From positions 1 to 62,915 of the forward strand of contig RGHD01000003.1 of NCBI GenBank assembly GCA_010024385.1: DNA of 62,915 nt, written 5' to 3'. Numbering within the stretch: the stretch's first letter is position 1; each line of letters begins with the position of its first letter. A program made the position numbers and the translations under genes. This document shows, piece after piece, positions 1 through 8,037 of this stretch. Under the pieces are notes generated by a model. That model saw only the letters and a list, made by a program, of their open reading frames with translations, did not search any database and was not told where the DNA came from. The stretch is from Actinomycetota bacterium. Lineage in GTDB: Bacteria; Actinomycetota; Actinomycetes; Nanopelagicales; Nanopelagicaceae.

Positions 1-219
1 ATCACTCTTGTGGCCTTGGCTGGGAACATGTGGAACAACTCTAAAAACAGCAGCGATAGCGGTGTTGGCAACGTTGCAAAGCTGATGTGTGTGAGCGCAA
101 CTGCGTTGGGAGTGCTCACTCTTTTGATTCCAGGTGAAATCACCTGGTTTAGCTACTTTTATGCAGCTGTTGGTTTTGCCTTTGGCCTTAGTTACTTCAT
201 CAACATCCTGCGCAAGTAG
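1..219 (+). CDS. C-terminal part of a small membrane protein (partial)
   Basis: The frame is open from the first base of the window, so the true start probably lies upstream; a GTG at position 10 is the first possible start inside. About 72 residues are visible. Two hydrophobic segments can be seen, one with the core VSATALGVLTLLIP and one with FSYFYAAVGFAFGLSYF, and the protein ends in a short basic tail (ILRK). This fits a small integral membrane protein with both helices near its end. I do not recognise the family. It converges on the metalloprotease gene, with only six bases between the two stop codons. Confidence 0.5.
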   Translation: MTLVALAGNMWNNSKNSSDSGVGNVAKLMCVSATALGVLTLLIPGEITWFSYFYAAVGFAFGLSYFINILRK

Positions 220-225
220 TACTTC

Positions 226-1947
226 TTATGGGCAGGGCAGATTGGTCAATTGACGGCTTTCGATGACTTTGCGCTCACCTTCACCGTTTTTCTTACTATA
301 AAACATAGTCACAGTCCGTAGCTCTTTATTACAGACTAAGCCAGTGATATCTACAACTAAAGGATTTCTAGAATCATTGACAATACCTGTCTCAAAATAG
401 ACCTTTTGATAATCATCTGCTGCGGTGACATAGAGGCGGTAGGACTCATGGCCTGTGACATTCCAAGTTGCCCGACCTTTGAGTGAGCCGTTTGGAACAA
501 TGTCACCTCGCGTAACATTGATTACAGATGTTTCAGGATCTGGATTATTTTGATTGGGTTTTGGTCTAGGTGCAGGTGGAACGAACTTATCGATATCTGT
601 TTTAACTGCCTCAATTAACACTCCTTCTTCATTACTATCTAAAACGTTGAATTGCCAACCTAGCCAGGATTTAGATTGACCTTTAGTAATAAGGATATTT
701 TGCGTAAGGATCGGGCCCTCACCGTGGTTGATGTGAGTGTTAATGAGGTAGAGCAGTAAACCCTTATCTGTTCCTGAAGCGTTTTTAGCCTCTGCAGCAA
801 GGGTTACCCCTGGTGCCAGATTGATAGTTAAGAGCTTGGCGTCATTGCTTGTTCCTTGATTTGAAAGGTAATGAATAGTTGATTTCTGTTCTGAAATACA
901 GCGAACTTCAGAGTCATATAACCAACCTATCAAAAACTTATTCCATCCCAACAAAGAGACTTTAGTTGAATCAGACATTAAATCCCATTTGCTAGGAACG
1001 CTGAGTTCACCCAGCTTAATTGGTTGACCAGAAGAGGCTTGGCTAAATAGATAGAGATCTTCAAAGGAAAATAGTGAGTGGCCAAATTCATGGACCCACA
1101 GAGTGGTATTAGCAAGGCTACCAACCATCAAGGTGGCGTTCATGAAACCTGATTGTGAGTTTTTAACTCGTTGGAAGGAGGCTTGGGCTGAGCCAAGACC
1201 CATCTGGCCAGGTAATCCATTGCCAGTTATAAAAGCAAAAGTGTCATATCCATTAAAGTTAAAATCTGGTTTTTCTTTCTCTATCATCTCCATCAAGGTA
1301 GAGAAGTTATCAACACCCCACACACCGCTAAATGGATTATCTCTATCAAATACCCACCATTGAGATTTGGGCAAGACATCTATTTCTACTTCAAATCTTT
1401 GAACCGATAGAAGCTTAAAACTCTCCTTAATCCGCGGGATTACTTCATTGAGTATATCTACATCTGATGAAAAGATCTGAGCTCGCTGAATTTTCTCTTC
1501 CCGAAATGGCAAATCTTTAAAGATCATTGGAACTACTAAAATTTTCGCAGTTTTCTTTCCTGCTACAGAGATTTCGGGGCGCGGAAAACCGTTGCGATGA
1601 AAAATCTTCCCACCCCAAGCATAATCTGGGGTCATATCCTCAGTTTTACAGCTCTGTATTGGGGTCAGAGCCGATAGTGGAGTAATTCGAGAATCTGTGG
1701 AAAGTAAGTTCTTATTCTGTGCACTTGGTTCTGTGGTAGGCGATGGTGTTGGCTTTTTAACAACAACCCCTTTATTCCACACCAAATTCTTTCCGGATTT
1801 AACACAGGTGTATTTGATTCCGGCTGATGTGCTTGTTTGACCAGCTTTCTTACACGCTGTGCCAGGCTTTGGCGCAGCTGTGGCAATTGGTTGTAGTAAT
1901 CCCAAGGTAAGAGTCACTGCGAGTAAGACCAGAAATCTCTTTCGCAT
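226..1947 (-). CDS. Secreted M6-like zinc metalloprotease
   Basis: A 573-residue protein with a clear signal peptide from the ATG at 1947 (MRKRFLVLLAVTLTLGLLQ, then an Ala-rich cleavage region). The frame stays open upstream to 2082, but that stretch runs into the tRNA, so the internal start is preferred. After a Ser/Thr/Pro-rich linker comes a domain with the zinc site HEFGH in TTLWVHEFGHSLFSFEDLY, which matches the HExxH of M6 (immune inhibitor A-like) peptidases; the following Glu-Asp may include the third ligand. The C-terminal roughly 150 residues look like a beta-rich accessory domain. Likely role is extracellular or surface protein degradation. The substrate is unknown. Confidence 0.7.
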   Translation of the reverse strand: MRKRFLVLLAVTLTLGLLQPIATAAPKPGTACKKAGQTSTSAGIKYTCVKSGKNLVWNKGVVVKKPTPSPTTEPSAQNKNLLSTDSRITPLSALTPIQSCKTEDMTPDYAWGGKIFHRNGFPRPEISVAGKKTAKILVVPMIFKDLPFREEKIQRAQIFSSDVDILNEVIPRIKESFKLLSVQRFEVEIDVLPKSQWWVFDRDNPFSGVWGVDNFSTLMEMIEKEKPDFNFNGYDTFAFITGNGLPGQMGLGSAQASFQRVKNSQSGFMNATLMVGSLANTTLWVHEFGHSLFSFEDLYLFSQASSGQPIKLGELSVPSKWDLMSDSTKVSLLGWNKFLIGWLYDSEVRCISEQKSTIHYLSNQGTSNDAKLLTINLAPGVTLAAEAKNASGTDKGLLLYLINTHINHGEGPILTQNILITKGQSKSWLGWQFNVLDSNEEGVLIEAVKTDIDKFVPPAPRPKPNQNNPDPETSVINVTRGDIVPNGSLKGRATWNVTGHESYRLYVTAADDYQKVYFETGIVNDSRNPLVVDITGLVCNKELRTVTMFYSKKNGEGERKVIESRQLTNLPCP

Positions 1948-2040
1948 AGGCAAATTATGGTGGCCTTTAGAGAAAATCACCAGGATTGAGTAAGTAAAAA
2001 GTGACCCCGCGCGACAAACTGCGGGGCCACTTGATGTGCG

Positions 2041-2113
2041 TACTACTGGCGGGATTTGAACCCGCAACCGCTCCTTAGTCAAAAGAGTGCTCTATCCGTT
2101 GAGCTACAGCAGT
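2041..2113 (-). tRNA. tRNA-like gene, positional anticodon GAC (Val?), unusual loop
   Basis: On the minus strand a full cloverleaf can be drawn: acceptor ACTGCTG/CAGTAGT with one G-T pair, D stem GCTC/GAGC, anticodon stem CTCTT/AGGAG, variable loop of five, T stem GCGGG/CCCGC with TTCAAAT loop, discriminator A, no encoded CCA. The seven-base anticodon loop reads TTGACTA, so positions 34-36 are GAC (valine), but position 37 is T where a purine is almost universal, and the A1-U72 acceptor pair is atypical for tRNA-Val. Either this is an unusual functional tRNA or a drifting copy. The structure is confident; the amino acid identity is weak. Confidence 0.6.
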
Positions 2114-2201
2114 ATGCAAAGGGAAGGTAAGGCAATACGAACTTTTCTTTGTGAATGCATAATTACTCTGTGGATAAATGAAAGGTGCTAAACTTTTCTC
2201 A

Positions 2202-2240
2202 CCTTAGTCAAAAGAGTTCTATTCTCTAGAGTTACATAGC
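2202..2240 (-). repeat. Partial tRNA copy (5' half only)
   Basis: The 16-base string ccttagtcaaaagagt occurs exactly in the tRNA at 2073-2088 and again here at 2202-2217. Degraded similarity continues towards the tRNA 5' end (gagttacatag here against gagctacagcag in the tRNA). No T arm or acceptor 3' strand follows, so this is a 5'-half fragment, not a gene. It directly abuts the terminator at 2241. Confidence 0.55.
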
Positions 2241-2274
2241 AAAAGCCCCGCAGAATAACTTCCGCGGGGCTTTT
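2241..2274 (-). terminator. Rho-independent terminator after the SDR gene
   Basis: An 11-bp hairpin: AAAAGCCCCGC, a 12-base loop, then GCGGGGCTTTT. The A and T tracts on both sides allow it to work in either direction. It lies just past the stop of the minus-strand SDR gene (2290), so ending that transcript is its likely job. Confidence 0.85.
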
Positions 2275-2289
2275 GTATTACTTTAATAA

Positions 2290-3051
2290 CTAAGGCATCA
2301 CCAATCCACCATCAACTGGCACGGTAATACCTGTTACATAACTGGAAGCATCACTGACTAACCAGATAAGCGTTGCTGCTAACTCCTCTGGATCTCCTAG
2401 GCGACCTGCTGGTGTGAACATTTTGAGCATCTCGACCATATCTTTTGGTAGTTCATCACTCATCTCAGAAGGAAAAAATCCTGGAGCAAGTGCGTTGACT
2501 CTAATGTTTTTGCGCCCCGTCCACTGCGCAGCTAGATCTCTCGTTAAACCAATCAGAGCTGCCTTAGAGGAGGCATAGGCTGCTTGTGGCAGACCTTGTG
2601 GCTTAATTCCAAGGATGCTTGAGATGTTAACAATGGCGCCGCCGCCTTTATTTGCTTTAGCAAAAGCTTGAGACATCCAATAAGCACCAAAGAGATTGAC
2701 ATCAATAACAGATTTAAATTGCTCTGGTGTTTCATGGGTTGCAGGAACTGCCGTGCCAACTCCTGCGTTATTAACCAAGATATCAACGCGGCCAAATTTT
2801 TCTATGGCCAGAGCAATCAGTGCGTTGCAATCTTCTACCTTTGTCACATCTGTTGTCAGGGCTGCATATTTGCGCCCTGCAGCAGTTACCAGAGCACCTG
2901 TTTCATCGAGTCGATCTGTGCGACGAGCACCCAGAACAACGTCTGCTCCTGCCTCGGCTAAGGCTTTAGCAAATGCAACACCCAAACCTGAGGATGCGCC
3001 GGTGACCACTGCCACTTTTGAATCTAAACGAAAGCGCTCCAGAATGCTCAT
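2290..3051 (-). CDS. Short-chain dehydrogenase/reductase (FabG-like)
   Basis: A 253-residue classical SDR. The cofactor motif TGASSGLG is at residues 17-24, NNAG at 94-97, the catalytic Ser near 144-145 and the YxxxK pair at Tyr159/Lys163. The Arg-Arg of GARR just after the second beta strand suggests NADP(H), although this is not decisive. It is cytoplasmic and should reduce or oxidise a carbonyl/hydroxyl substrate. It is divergent from the acyl-CoA dehydrogenase operon, with 54 bases between the starts, so a related acyl-chain or ketone substrate is plausible. Specificity cannot be read from the sequence. Confidence 0.85.
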   Translation of the reverse strand: MSILERFRLDSKVAVVTGASSGLGVAFAKALAEAGADVVLGARRTDRLDETGALVTAAGRKYAALTTDVTKVEDCNALIALAIEKFGRVDILVNNAGVGTAVPATHETPEQFKSVIDVNLFGAYWMSQAFAKANKGGGAIVNISSILGIKPQGLPQAAYASSKAALIGLTRDLAAQWTGRKNIRVNALAPGFFPSEMSDELPKDMVEMLKMFTPAGRLGDPEELAATLIWLVSDASSYVTGITVPVDGGLVMP

Positions 3052-3105
3052 TCTTCTTCCATTCTTCTTCTCCTCAAATAGGGTAACTATGCGTAAGGTT
3101 AAGGC

Positions 3106-4326
3106 ATGGAGTTCTCCTTAAGTGCTAAGACAAGCCAATACGCAGCCAAACTGCAAGCCTTTATGGACTCTGATGTTTTTCCATCAGAGGCAATCTATGA
3201 AAAGCAACGCAAAGAGTTAACAGCTGGCGGCAAACCACATGGCTTGCCACCTGTTGTTGAAGAGCTCAAGAAAAAAGCCCGTGCACTTGGTTTATGGAAT
3301 CTATTTTTGCCACATAGTCATAACCCAGAACATGGCCTCAGCGTTACTGAGTATGCAACTCTGGCAGAGATAACAGGATGGTCTCCTGAGTTAGCACCAG
3401 AGGCAATAAATTGCGCAGCACCGGATACCGGCAACATGGAGCTGCTAGATATGTTTGGAAGTGAAGAACAAAAGAAGGCGTGGTTAGAACCACTCCTTGA
3501 TGGCAAGATTCGTTCTGCTTTTGCAATGACTGAGCCTGATGTGGCATCAAGTGATGCTAGAAACATTAGAACTTCTATTTCCTCTGACGGTAATGATTTC
3601 ATCATCAATGGCACAAAGTGGTGGACAACAGGTGCGATGGATGAGAGATGCAAAATACTTATTGTGATGGGCAAAACAAATCCTGAAGCAGATGATCACC
3701 ACCAGCAATCTATGGTGCTAGTGCCGATGAATACTCCTGGGGTAAAAGTTGAGCGCAACTTAACTGTCTTTGGTTATGTGGATCAACATGGTCATGCACA
3801 AATTAGCTTTACGAACGTTCGAGTACCAAAGACAAATCTTCTTGGAGCACAAGGTGAAGGCTTTGCATTAGCCCAAGCTCGCCTTGGTCCTGGACGCATT
3901 CATCACTGCATGAGAGCTATTGGTATGGCAGAGCGTGCACTTTCTCTGATGATTAAGCGCACGGTGGCCCGTGAGGCTTTTGGTAAAGAGCTGGTGAAGC
4001 AAGGAGTAATCCAAGAGTGGATCGCCCAAGCACGCATTGATATTGAACAAGCACGTTTGCTAGTACTCAAAGCTGCGTGGATGATTGACACAGTTGGAGC
4101 AAAAGGTGCTCGCAAAGAGATTGCTGCAATAAAGGTTGCTGTGCCAGCGATGGCAGAGCGCATTATTGATCATGCAATACAAAGCTATGGCGGCGCGGGA
4201 GTATGTCAGGACACTCCTCTGGCATCCCTTTATGCAGGAATGAGAACACTGCGCATAGTCGATGGCCCAGATGAAGTGCACATTAGAGATATCGCACGTT
4301 TAGAAATCAAACCTTATTTGTCATGA
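3106..4326 (+). CDS. Acyl-CoA dehydrogenase family protein
   Basis: A 406-residue acyl-CoA dehydrogenase, close to the usual length for the family and complete. Recognisable blocks are FAMTEPDVASSDARN (FAD/substrate region), INGTKWWTTGA, the RLGPGRIHHCMR helix and the C-terminal IQSYGGAGVCQDTPLA segment. It should oxidise an acyl-CoA and pass electrons to ETF; an ETF pair lies about 30 kb away at 33.7-35.5 kb. Its stop overlaps the start of the kinase-like gene by four bases (ATGA). The pairing with an APH-fold protein mirrors the ACAD10/ACAD11 domain arrangement, where kinase and dehydrogenase are fused and handle 4-hydroxyacyl-CoAs; that role is inference here. Confidence 0.88.
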   Translation: MEFSLSAKTSQYAAKLQAFMDSDVFPSEAIYEKQRKELTAGGKPHGLPPVVEELKKKARALGLWNLFLPHSHNPEHGLSVTEYATLAEITGWSPELAPEAINCAAPDTGNMELLDMFGSEEQKKAWLEPLLDGKIRSAFAMTEPDVASSDARNIRTSISSDGNDFIINGTKWWTTGAMDERCKILIVMGKTNPEADDHHQQSMVLVPMNTPGVKVERNLTVFGYVDQHGHAQISFTNVRVPKTNLLGAQGEGFALAQARLGPGRIHHCMRAIGMAERALSLMIKRTVAREAFGKELVKQGVIQEWIAQARIDIEQARLLVLKAAWMIDTVGAKGARKEIAAIKVAVPAMAERIIDHAIQSYGGAGVCQDTPLASLYAGMRTLRIVDGPDEVHIRDIARLEIKPYLS

Positions 4327-5348
4327 AGGATTTAAGCGCGGTCCGCGAAGAGGATCGCTTTGATGTTGATGCCATGCATGCATGGTTGCAACCTTTCATT
4401 ACACACCAAGATCCCCCGCAGGTTATGCAGTTTAGAAGCGGTGCATCCAATCTGACCTACCTTTTGCAATACCCGGGACAAGAGTTAGTGCTGCGCAGGC
4501 CGCCCGTTGGAACTAAAGCAGTTTCTGCTCATGATATGAAGCGTGAGTTCTTAATCCAATCCCGTCTTAAGCCAACCTATGACTTAGTGCCAAAGATGTT
4601 TGCGTTATGCACCGACCACTCCATTATGGGCTGCGATTTCTATGTCATGGAGCGAATTGTGGGAGATATATTTAGAAGAGATATCGAAAAAGATATTACT
4701 GCCGCAGATGTTGCCATCATGGCTGATTCGCTCATTAATGGACTCGTGCAACTACACGGTGTTGATTCATCAATATTGAGTGAGCTCAATAAGGGAAGTG
4801 GTTATGTGGCACGCCAGGTGGAGGGTTGGTCAAAGCGCTATCGCAACGCACTTACTGATGATGTGCCAAACGGTGAAAAGGTAATGGCTTGGTTAGATGC
4901 CAATAAGCCAGAAGATGTTGATTCCTGTGTCATCCATGGAGATTGGCGCATAGATAACGTTGTCTTTGATTTAGAGAAAGCACGCATAGTTGGTGTATTG
5001 GATTGGGAGCTTGCAACAGTTGGAGATCCTTTAATGGATTTAGGATCATCTCTTGCTTATTGGGTGGATAGAGATGATGAGCCTGCCTTTGCATCTCTTA
5101 GGCGCCAACCAAGTCACCTAGAAGGCATGCCTACACGCAATGAGTTCGTGCAGCGCTACCTAGAGTTAAGCGGTCGCACATGTGCAGACTTTACTTTCTA
5201 TGAACTCTTTGGCCTCTTTAGATTAGCTGTGATCATTCAACAGATTTGGGCCCGCTATAAGGTGGGACAAACAACTAATCCAGCTTTTTCTGGTTTTGGC
5301 GATGCAGTCAACACTTTGATTAACCGAGCAGAAGGCAAACTCAGATGA
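4323..5348 (+). CDS. Aminoglycoside-phosphotransferase-fold kinase, ACAD10/11 type
   Basis: A 341-residue APH-fold protein. Visible motifs are FRSGASNLTYLL (nucleotide-binding loop), LVLRRPP (invariant-lysine position taken by Arg-Arg), CVIHGDWRIDNVVFD (catalytic loop with the HGD.R..N pattern) and GVLDWELATVGDPLMDLG (metal-binding Asp). In eukaryotic ACAD10/11 this kinase domain is fused to an acyl-CoA dehydrogenase; here the two genes overlap by four bases on both sides of the unit. The probable role is phosphorylation of a hydroxyacyl-CoA before elimination. Antibiotic resistance is not suggested by this context. Confidence 0.8.
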   Translation: MKDLSAVREEDRFDVDAMHAWLQPFITHQDPPQVMQFRSGASNLTYLLQYPGQELVLRRPPVGTKAVSAHDMKREFLIQSRLKPTYDLVPKMFALCTDHSIMGCDFYVMERIVGDIFRRDIEKDITAADVAIMADSLINGLVQLHGVDSSILSELNKGSGYVARQVEGWSKRYRNALTDDVPNGEKVMAWLDANKPEDVDSCVIHGDWRIDNVVFDLEKARIVGVLDWELATVGDPLMDLGSSLAYWVDRDDEPAFASLRRQPSHLEGMPTRNEFVQRYLELSGRTCADFTFYELFGLFRLAVIIQQIWARYKVGQTTNPAFSGFGDAVNTLINRAEGKLR

Positions 5349-6325
5349 GAGCAGGAAGAATAAGCGTTTCTAGACGCGCCTTTGAGGTTGTGGATGTGCC
5401 AACGCCAGATGCTGGTGCGGGGCAAGTGAGAATTAAAGTAGGAGCAGCCGGTGTGTGTTTATCTGATGTGCACTTTCTAGAAGGCATTTTATCTCCCGGT
5501 TATTTAGAGGGTGATCACGTCACACTCGGTCATGAAGTAGCAGGAACTGTTGATCAAGTCGGCGCAGGTGTCACAACATCGTCCATTGGAGATCGCGTAG
5601 TTGTTATTGCCGGTGAGCGCAATGCACATCAGCAGATAACAACGATGGGCTTTGATTATGACGGTGGTTGGGCCGAGTACGTAGTTACTAAAGCAGAGCT
5701 CGTTGCAAAGATCCCTGATTCATTAGCCTTTGAACAAGCGGCAATTATTCCTGATGCTGTTTCAACACCGTGGGCCGCAATTACTTCTACGGGCCATGTT
5801 GTGGCAGGTGAAAAGGTGGCAGTCTTTGGTGTGGGGGGCCTTGGAATACATGCTGTGCAACTACTTAAAATCATTGGCGCTTTTGTTATTGCAATTGATC
5901 CACGTGAAGATGCAAGGGCTAATGCGTTAGCTAGAGGGGCTGATTGTGCCTTTGCTCCAGATGATGCTCAGTTAAAAAAGCACCGCGGGCTAAATGCTGC
6001 TTTTGATTTTGCAGGAGTCTCCCCTGTTAGAAAACAAGCGCTATCTATGTTGGGTGAGCAAGGGCGCTTAGTTATTGTTGGTATTGCTAATGAACCAATT
6101 GTGATTCCAAACGATATGGCCTTTACCTACATGCGCACACAGATTATGGGTCACTATGGATCAGAGGCTCATCACGTTGTAGAGCTCATTGAACTTGCAG
6201 TCTCTGGGCGATTGGATCTCTCTGACTCCATCAGTGAAGTTTTGCCCCTTGAAAGGGCAGCAGATGCCTTAGATAAGTTAGCCAACAAAGTTGGCAACCC
6301 TATCCGTATTGTTTTAAAGCCCTAG
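5345..6325 (+). CDS. Alcohol dehydrogenase, MDR family
   Basis: A 326-residue medium-chain dehydrogenase. The N-terminal domain has GVCLSDVHFLEG (catalytic Cys) and GHEVAGTVDQVGAG, the usual zinc site. The Rossmann motif is VFGVGGLGIHAVQL. The loop that normally carries four structural-zinc cysteines reads RVVVIAGERNAHQQ and has none, so the structural zinc site is lost. It is the third gene of the 3106-6325 operon, starting in a four-base overlap with the kinase-like gene. Substrate unknown, but an alcohol or hydroxyacid from the same catabolic route is likely. Its last 12 bases overlap the convergent mycoredoxin gene. Confidence 0.82.
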   Translation: MRAGRISVSRRAFEVVDVPTPDAGAGQVRIKVGAAGVCLSDVHFLEGILSPGYLEGDHVTLGHEVAGTVDQVGAGVTTSSIGDRVVVIAGERNAHQQITTMGFDYDGGWAEYVVTKAELVAKIPDSLAFEQAAIIPDAVSTPWAAITSTGHVVAGEKVAVFGVGGLGIHAVQLLKIIGAFVIAIDPREDARANALARGADCAFAPDDAQLKKHRGLNAAFDFAGVSPVRKQALSMLGEQGRLVIVGIANEPIVIPNDMAFTYMRTQIMGHYGSEAHHVVELIELAVSGRLDLSDSISEVLPLERAADALDKLANKVGNPIRIVLKP

Positions 6326-6559
6326 AGAGGCCAGCTTCTCCACTACTTGCTTGGCAGATGGATTAGTCATTGCGGCCCCATCACTAAAGACAAGAGTGGG
6401 CACAGTGCGATTTCCGCCATTGACCTTCTCAACAATCTGAGCAGTTCCTTCAACTTCTTCAATGTTAATTTCTTCAAAGCTAACACCAAGCTCTGCTAGC
6501 TGTGATTTAAGGCGCTTACAATAGCCACACCAGCTAGTTGAATACATGACAAATGACAT
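6314..6559 (-). CDS. mrx1: Mycoredoxin (glutaredoxin-like, mycothiol-dependent)
   Basis: The ATG at 6559 gives 81 residues: MSFVMYSTSWCGYCKRL with the CGYC active site, then the family block NGGNRTVPT and the ending FSDGAAMTNPSA. These match actinobacterial mycoredoxin-1, which reduces S-mycothiolated proteins. A longer frame to 6598 exists but overlaps the heliorhodopsin stop and adds a non-homologous leader. It lies five bases after heliorhodopsin in the same direction, so the two are probably co-transcribed. Confidence 0.88.
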   Translation of the reverse strand: MSFVMYSTSWCGYCKRLKSQLAELGVSFEEINIEEVEGTAQIVEKVNGGNRTVPTLVFSDGAAMTNPSAKQVVEKLASLGL

Positions 6560-6564
6560 AGGTC

Positions 6565-7326
6565 TTAGCTCACAAGTGTTGAGGCAAAGATCTGCCAAGC
6601 AAGTGCAGATTTAGCGATCAGTGAGAGGGTGATGTAGGTCTTCTCTCCTCTGATGTAGTCCTTCCACTTGCCCACCTTTTTATATTGCAAGTACTGCACA
6701 ATGGCAAAAGTATTAAAGAGAACAAAGAGTGAGATCACGATGCCATAGACAAAGGCTGGTGCTGTGGTGTCACTGACTCCCCCGATGGAGAAGACATAAA
6801 AAATGAGGGCAACCCAAGGCACGATGCCGCTGATGCAGCCAAAGATAAATGGAAGCCAACCACCATTTCCTGGGCTCTCATACTTTTCTTGCAACCAACC
6901 AAAGAGAATCATTGAGGCGTTCACGCCAAAGATTGAAATAATCGCAGCAAGATCGCTCACGCCAACTATCTGTGAAATCAAGACAATCATTACAGAGGAG
7001 GAAATGCTGTATTCAACCCAACGGAAATAGTTACGTTGGGCTGCAATACCTGCGCTATAGCGGCCAAAGTATGCAGGTGATGCAACAAGAAAGTGAAAGA
7101 ATGCAGATAAACCTAGAAAGATTGCAACTGCTAATCCCACTGGGGTATCAAATAGAGTGAGAGCTTCGGCAAAGGTTGTGCCTGGTGGGCCTGACATATA
7201 GCGGGCAACGATTGGAAGAGAGAAATCATTGGCAAGGGCTAGCACCACAAGCATCTGTGCTAAGTGAAAAACACCAGCGATAAGGTTGTAGCGACGAAGT
7301 GTGGATGAATTGATTTCTTTGCTCAT
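6565..7326 (-). CDS. Heliorhodopsin
   Basis: From the ATG at 7326 this is a 253-residue seven-helix protein. It has the conserved helix-C motif RWVEYSISSSVM with the counterion Glu105 and the helix-G motif SLIAKSALAWQ with the retinal Schiff-base Lys239. The first described heliorhodopsin (48C12, from an actinobacterial fosmid) has the same length and the equivalent residues two positions later. The N-terminus faces the cytoplasm in this family, opposite to type-1 rhodopsins. A light-sensing or signalling role is assumed in the literature, and no pump motif is seen. The ORF is open for 71 more codons upstream, but that segment has no rhodopsin character. It is followed immediately by mycoredoxin. 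Confidence 0.93.
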   Translation of the reverse strand: MSKEINSSTLRRYNLIAGVFHLAQMLVVLALANDFSLPIVARYMSGPPGTTFAEALTLFDTPVGLAVAIFLGLSAFFHFLVASPAYFGRYSAGIAAQRNYFRWVEYSISSSVMIVLISQIVGVSDLAAIISIFGVNASMILFGWLQEKYESPGNGGWLPFIFGCISGIVPWVALIFYVFSIGGVSDTTAPAFVYGIVISLFVLFNTFAIVQYLQYKKVGKWKDYIRGEKTYITLSLIAKSALAWQIFASTLVS

Positions 7327-7374
7327 GTGTACATAGTGCCAGTTGGCGCTAACGTTATTGGGTATTCTTGGCAC

Positions 7375-7929
7375 GTGGCTACTAAAGATCCCTCCCGCCA
7401 GGCGCATTTTCCTTCTATAGAGAAAAAGTATGGACACAAGATGTCCTATTGGTTCTCTGTAATGAAGGATCTCGAAGGTGCTAAATACCCAGAGCAGATT
7501 GCATTTCTTCGTGAAAACCATGGCTTTAGCCAAGCTCATGCAAATGCTTTGGTGATGTATTCCAGAGGATCATTATCTGCAAAAAGGTTTAATACTCCTA
7601 CACAGTTCTATCAATCAGTAGGTAAAGATCAAGCTAAAACGATGCGTGCAATCTTTAAGGCGATTACAACCAAATACCCAAAGGCAGAGCTAGTTATTGC
7701 GTGGAATCAACCAATGGTGAAAATTGATGGCCATTATGTCTTTGGTGCAAGTGCATCCAGCAAACACATCCTCATATCGCCATGGAGCCCCGATGTCATT
7801 GCAGCCTTTGCACCTAAGATGAAAGATCTAGTGGTGAAGAAAAAGACGATTGGTGTGCCCAACGATTGGGAGGTTGATACTAAGTTGATTCTGGCGATGG
7901 TTAAGGCACGGTTGGCTGAGTGTAAGTAA
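7375..7929 (+). CDS. DUF4287/DUF1801-type protein
   Basis: A small cytoplasmic protein. Its first part contains FPSIEKKYGHKMSYWFSVM and FSQAHANALVMYSRG, which look like DUF4287. The second part, with FYQSVGKDQAKTMRAI and KIDGHYVFGASASSKH, resembles the DUF1801 (YdhG-like) fold. The function of both is unknown. The GTG at 7375 gives 184 residues and keeps the whole first domain. The frame is open up to a GTG at 7327 that overlaps the divergent heliorhodopsin start, and the ATG at 7441 would cut the domain. The start is therefore uncertain. Confidence 0.65.
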   Translation: MATKDPSRQAHFPSIEKKYGHKMSYWFSVMKDLEGAKYPEQIAFLRENHGFSQAHANALVMYSRGSLSAKRFNTPTQFYQSVGKDQAKTMRAIFKAITTKYPKAELVIAWNQPMVKIDGHYVFGASASSKHILISPWSPDVIAAFAPKMKDLVVKKKTIGVPNDWEVDTKLILAMVKARLAECK

Positions 7930-7949
7930 AGTCGAGTGCTACAGTTTCT

Positions 7950-7987
7950 CTTAGTCGGTGACCTGCACAACGCAAGAGTTACAGTAC
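7950..7987 (-). repeat. Second decayed tRNA-like fragment next to a terminator
   Basis: cttagtc (7950-7956) and gagttaca (7976-7983) are spaced exactly as in the fragment at 2203-2236 (26 bases start to start), and both are followed within a few bases by a related hairpin terminator. The bases between are not conserved. It resembles the same module in a more decayed state; alone it would not be recognisable as tRNA-derived. Confidence 0.35.
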
Positions 7988-8021
7988 AAAAGCCTCACAG
8001 CTTAACTTCTGTGGGGCTTTT
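7988..8021. terminator. Bidirectional terminator between convergent genes
   Basis: A 13-bp hairpin AAAAGCCTCACAG / CTGTGGGGCTTTT with one T-G pair and an 8-base loop. It lies between the plus-strand DUF4287 gene (stop 7929) and the minus-strand DUF1905 gene (stop 8038). A-tracts and T-tracts flank both sides, so it can end both transcripts. It is similar in sequence to the terminator at 2241-2274. Confidence 0.85.
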
Positions 8022-8037
8022 GTGTTGTTAAAGCAAT

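Noticed and set aside
1945-2082. Longer start for the M6-like protease, giving 618 residues
   Set aside because: The extra 45 codons run into the tRNA gene and lie before a complete signal peptide, so the ATG at 1947 is far more likely.
2696-3121. 141-codon plus-strand ORF
   Set aside because: It is antisense to the well-supported SDR gene and has a Ser/Ala/Arg-rich shadow composition.
4323-5348. Aminoglycoside resistance kinase
   Set aside because: The fold is shared, but the operon with acyl-CoA dehydrogenase matches the ACAD10/11 arrangement instead.
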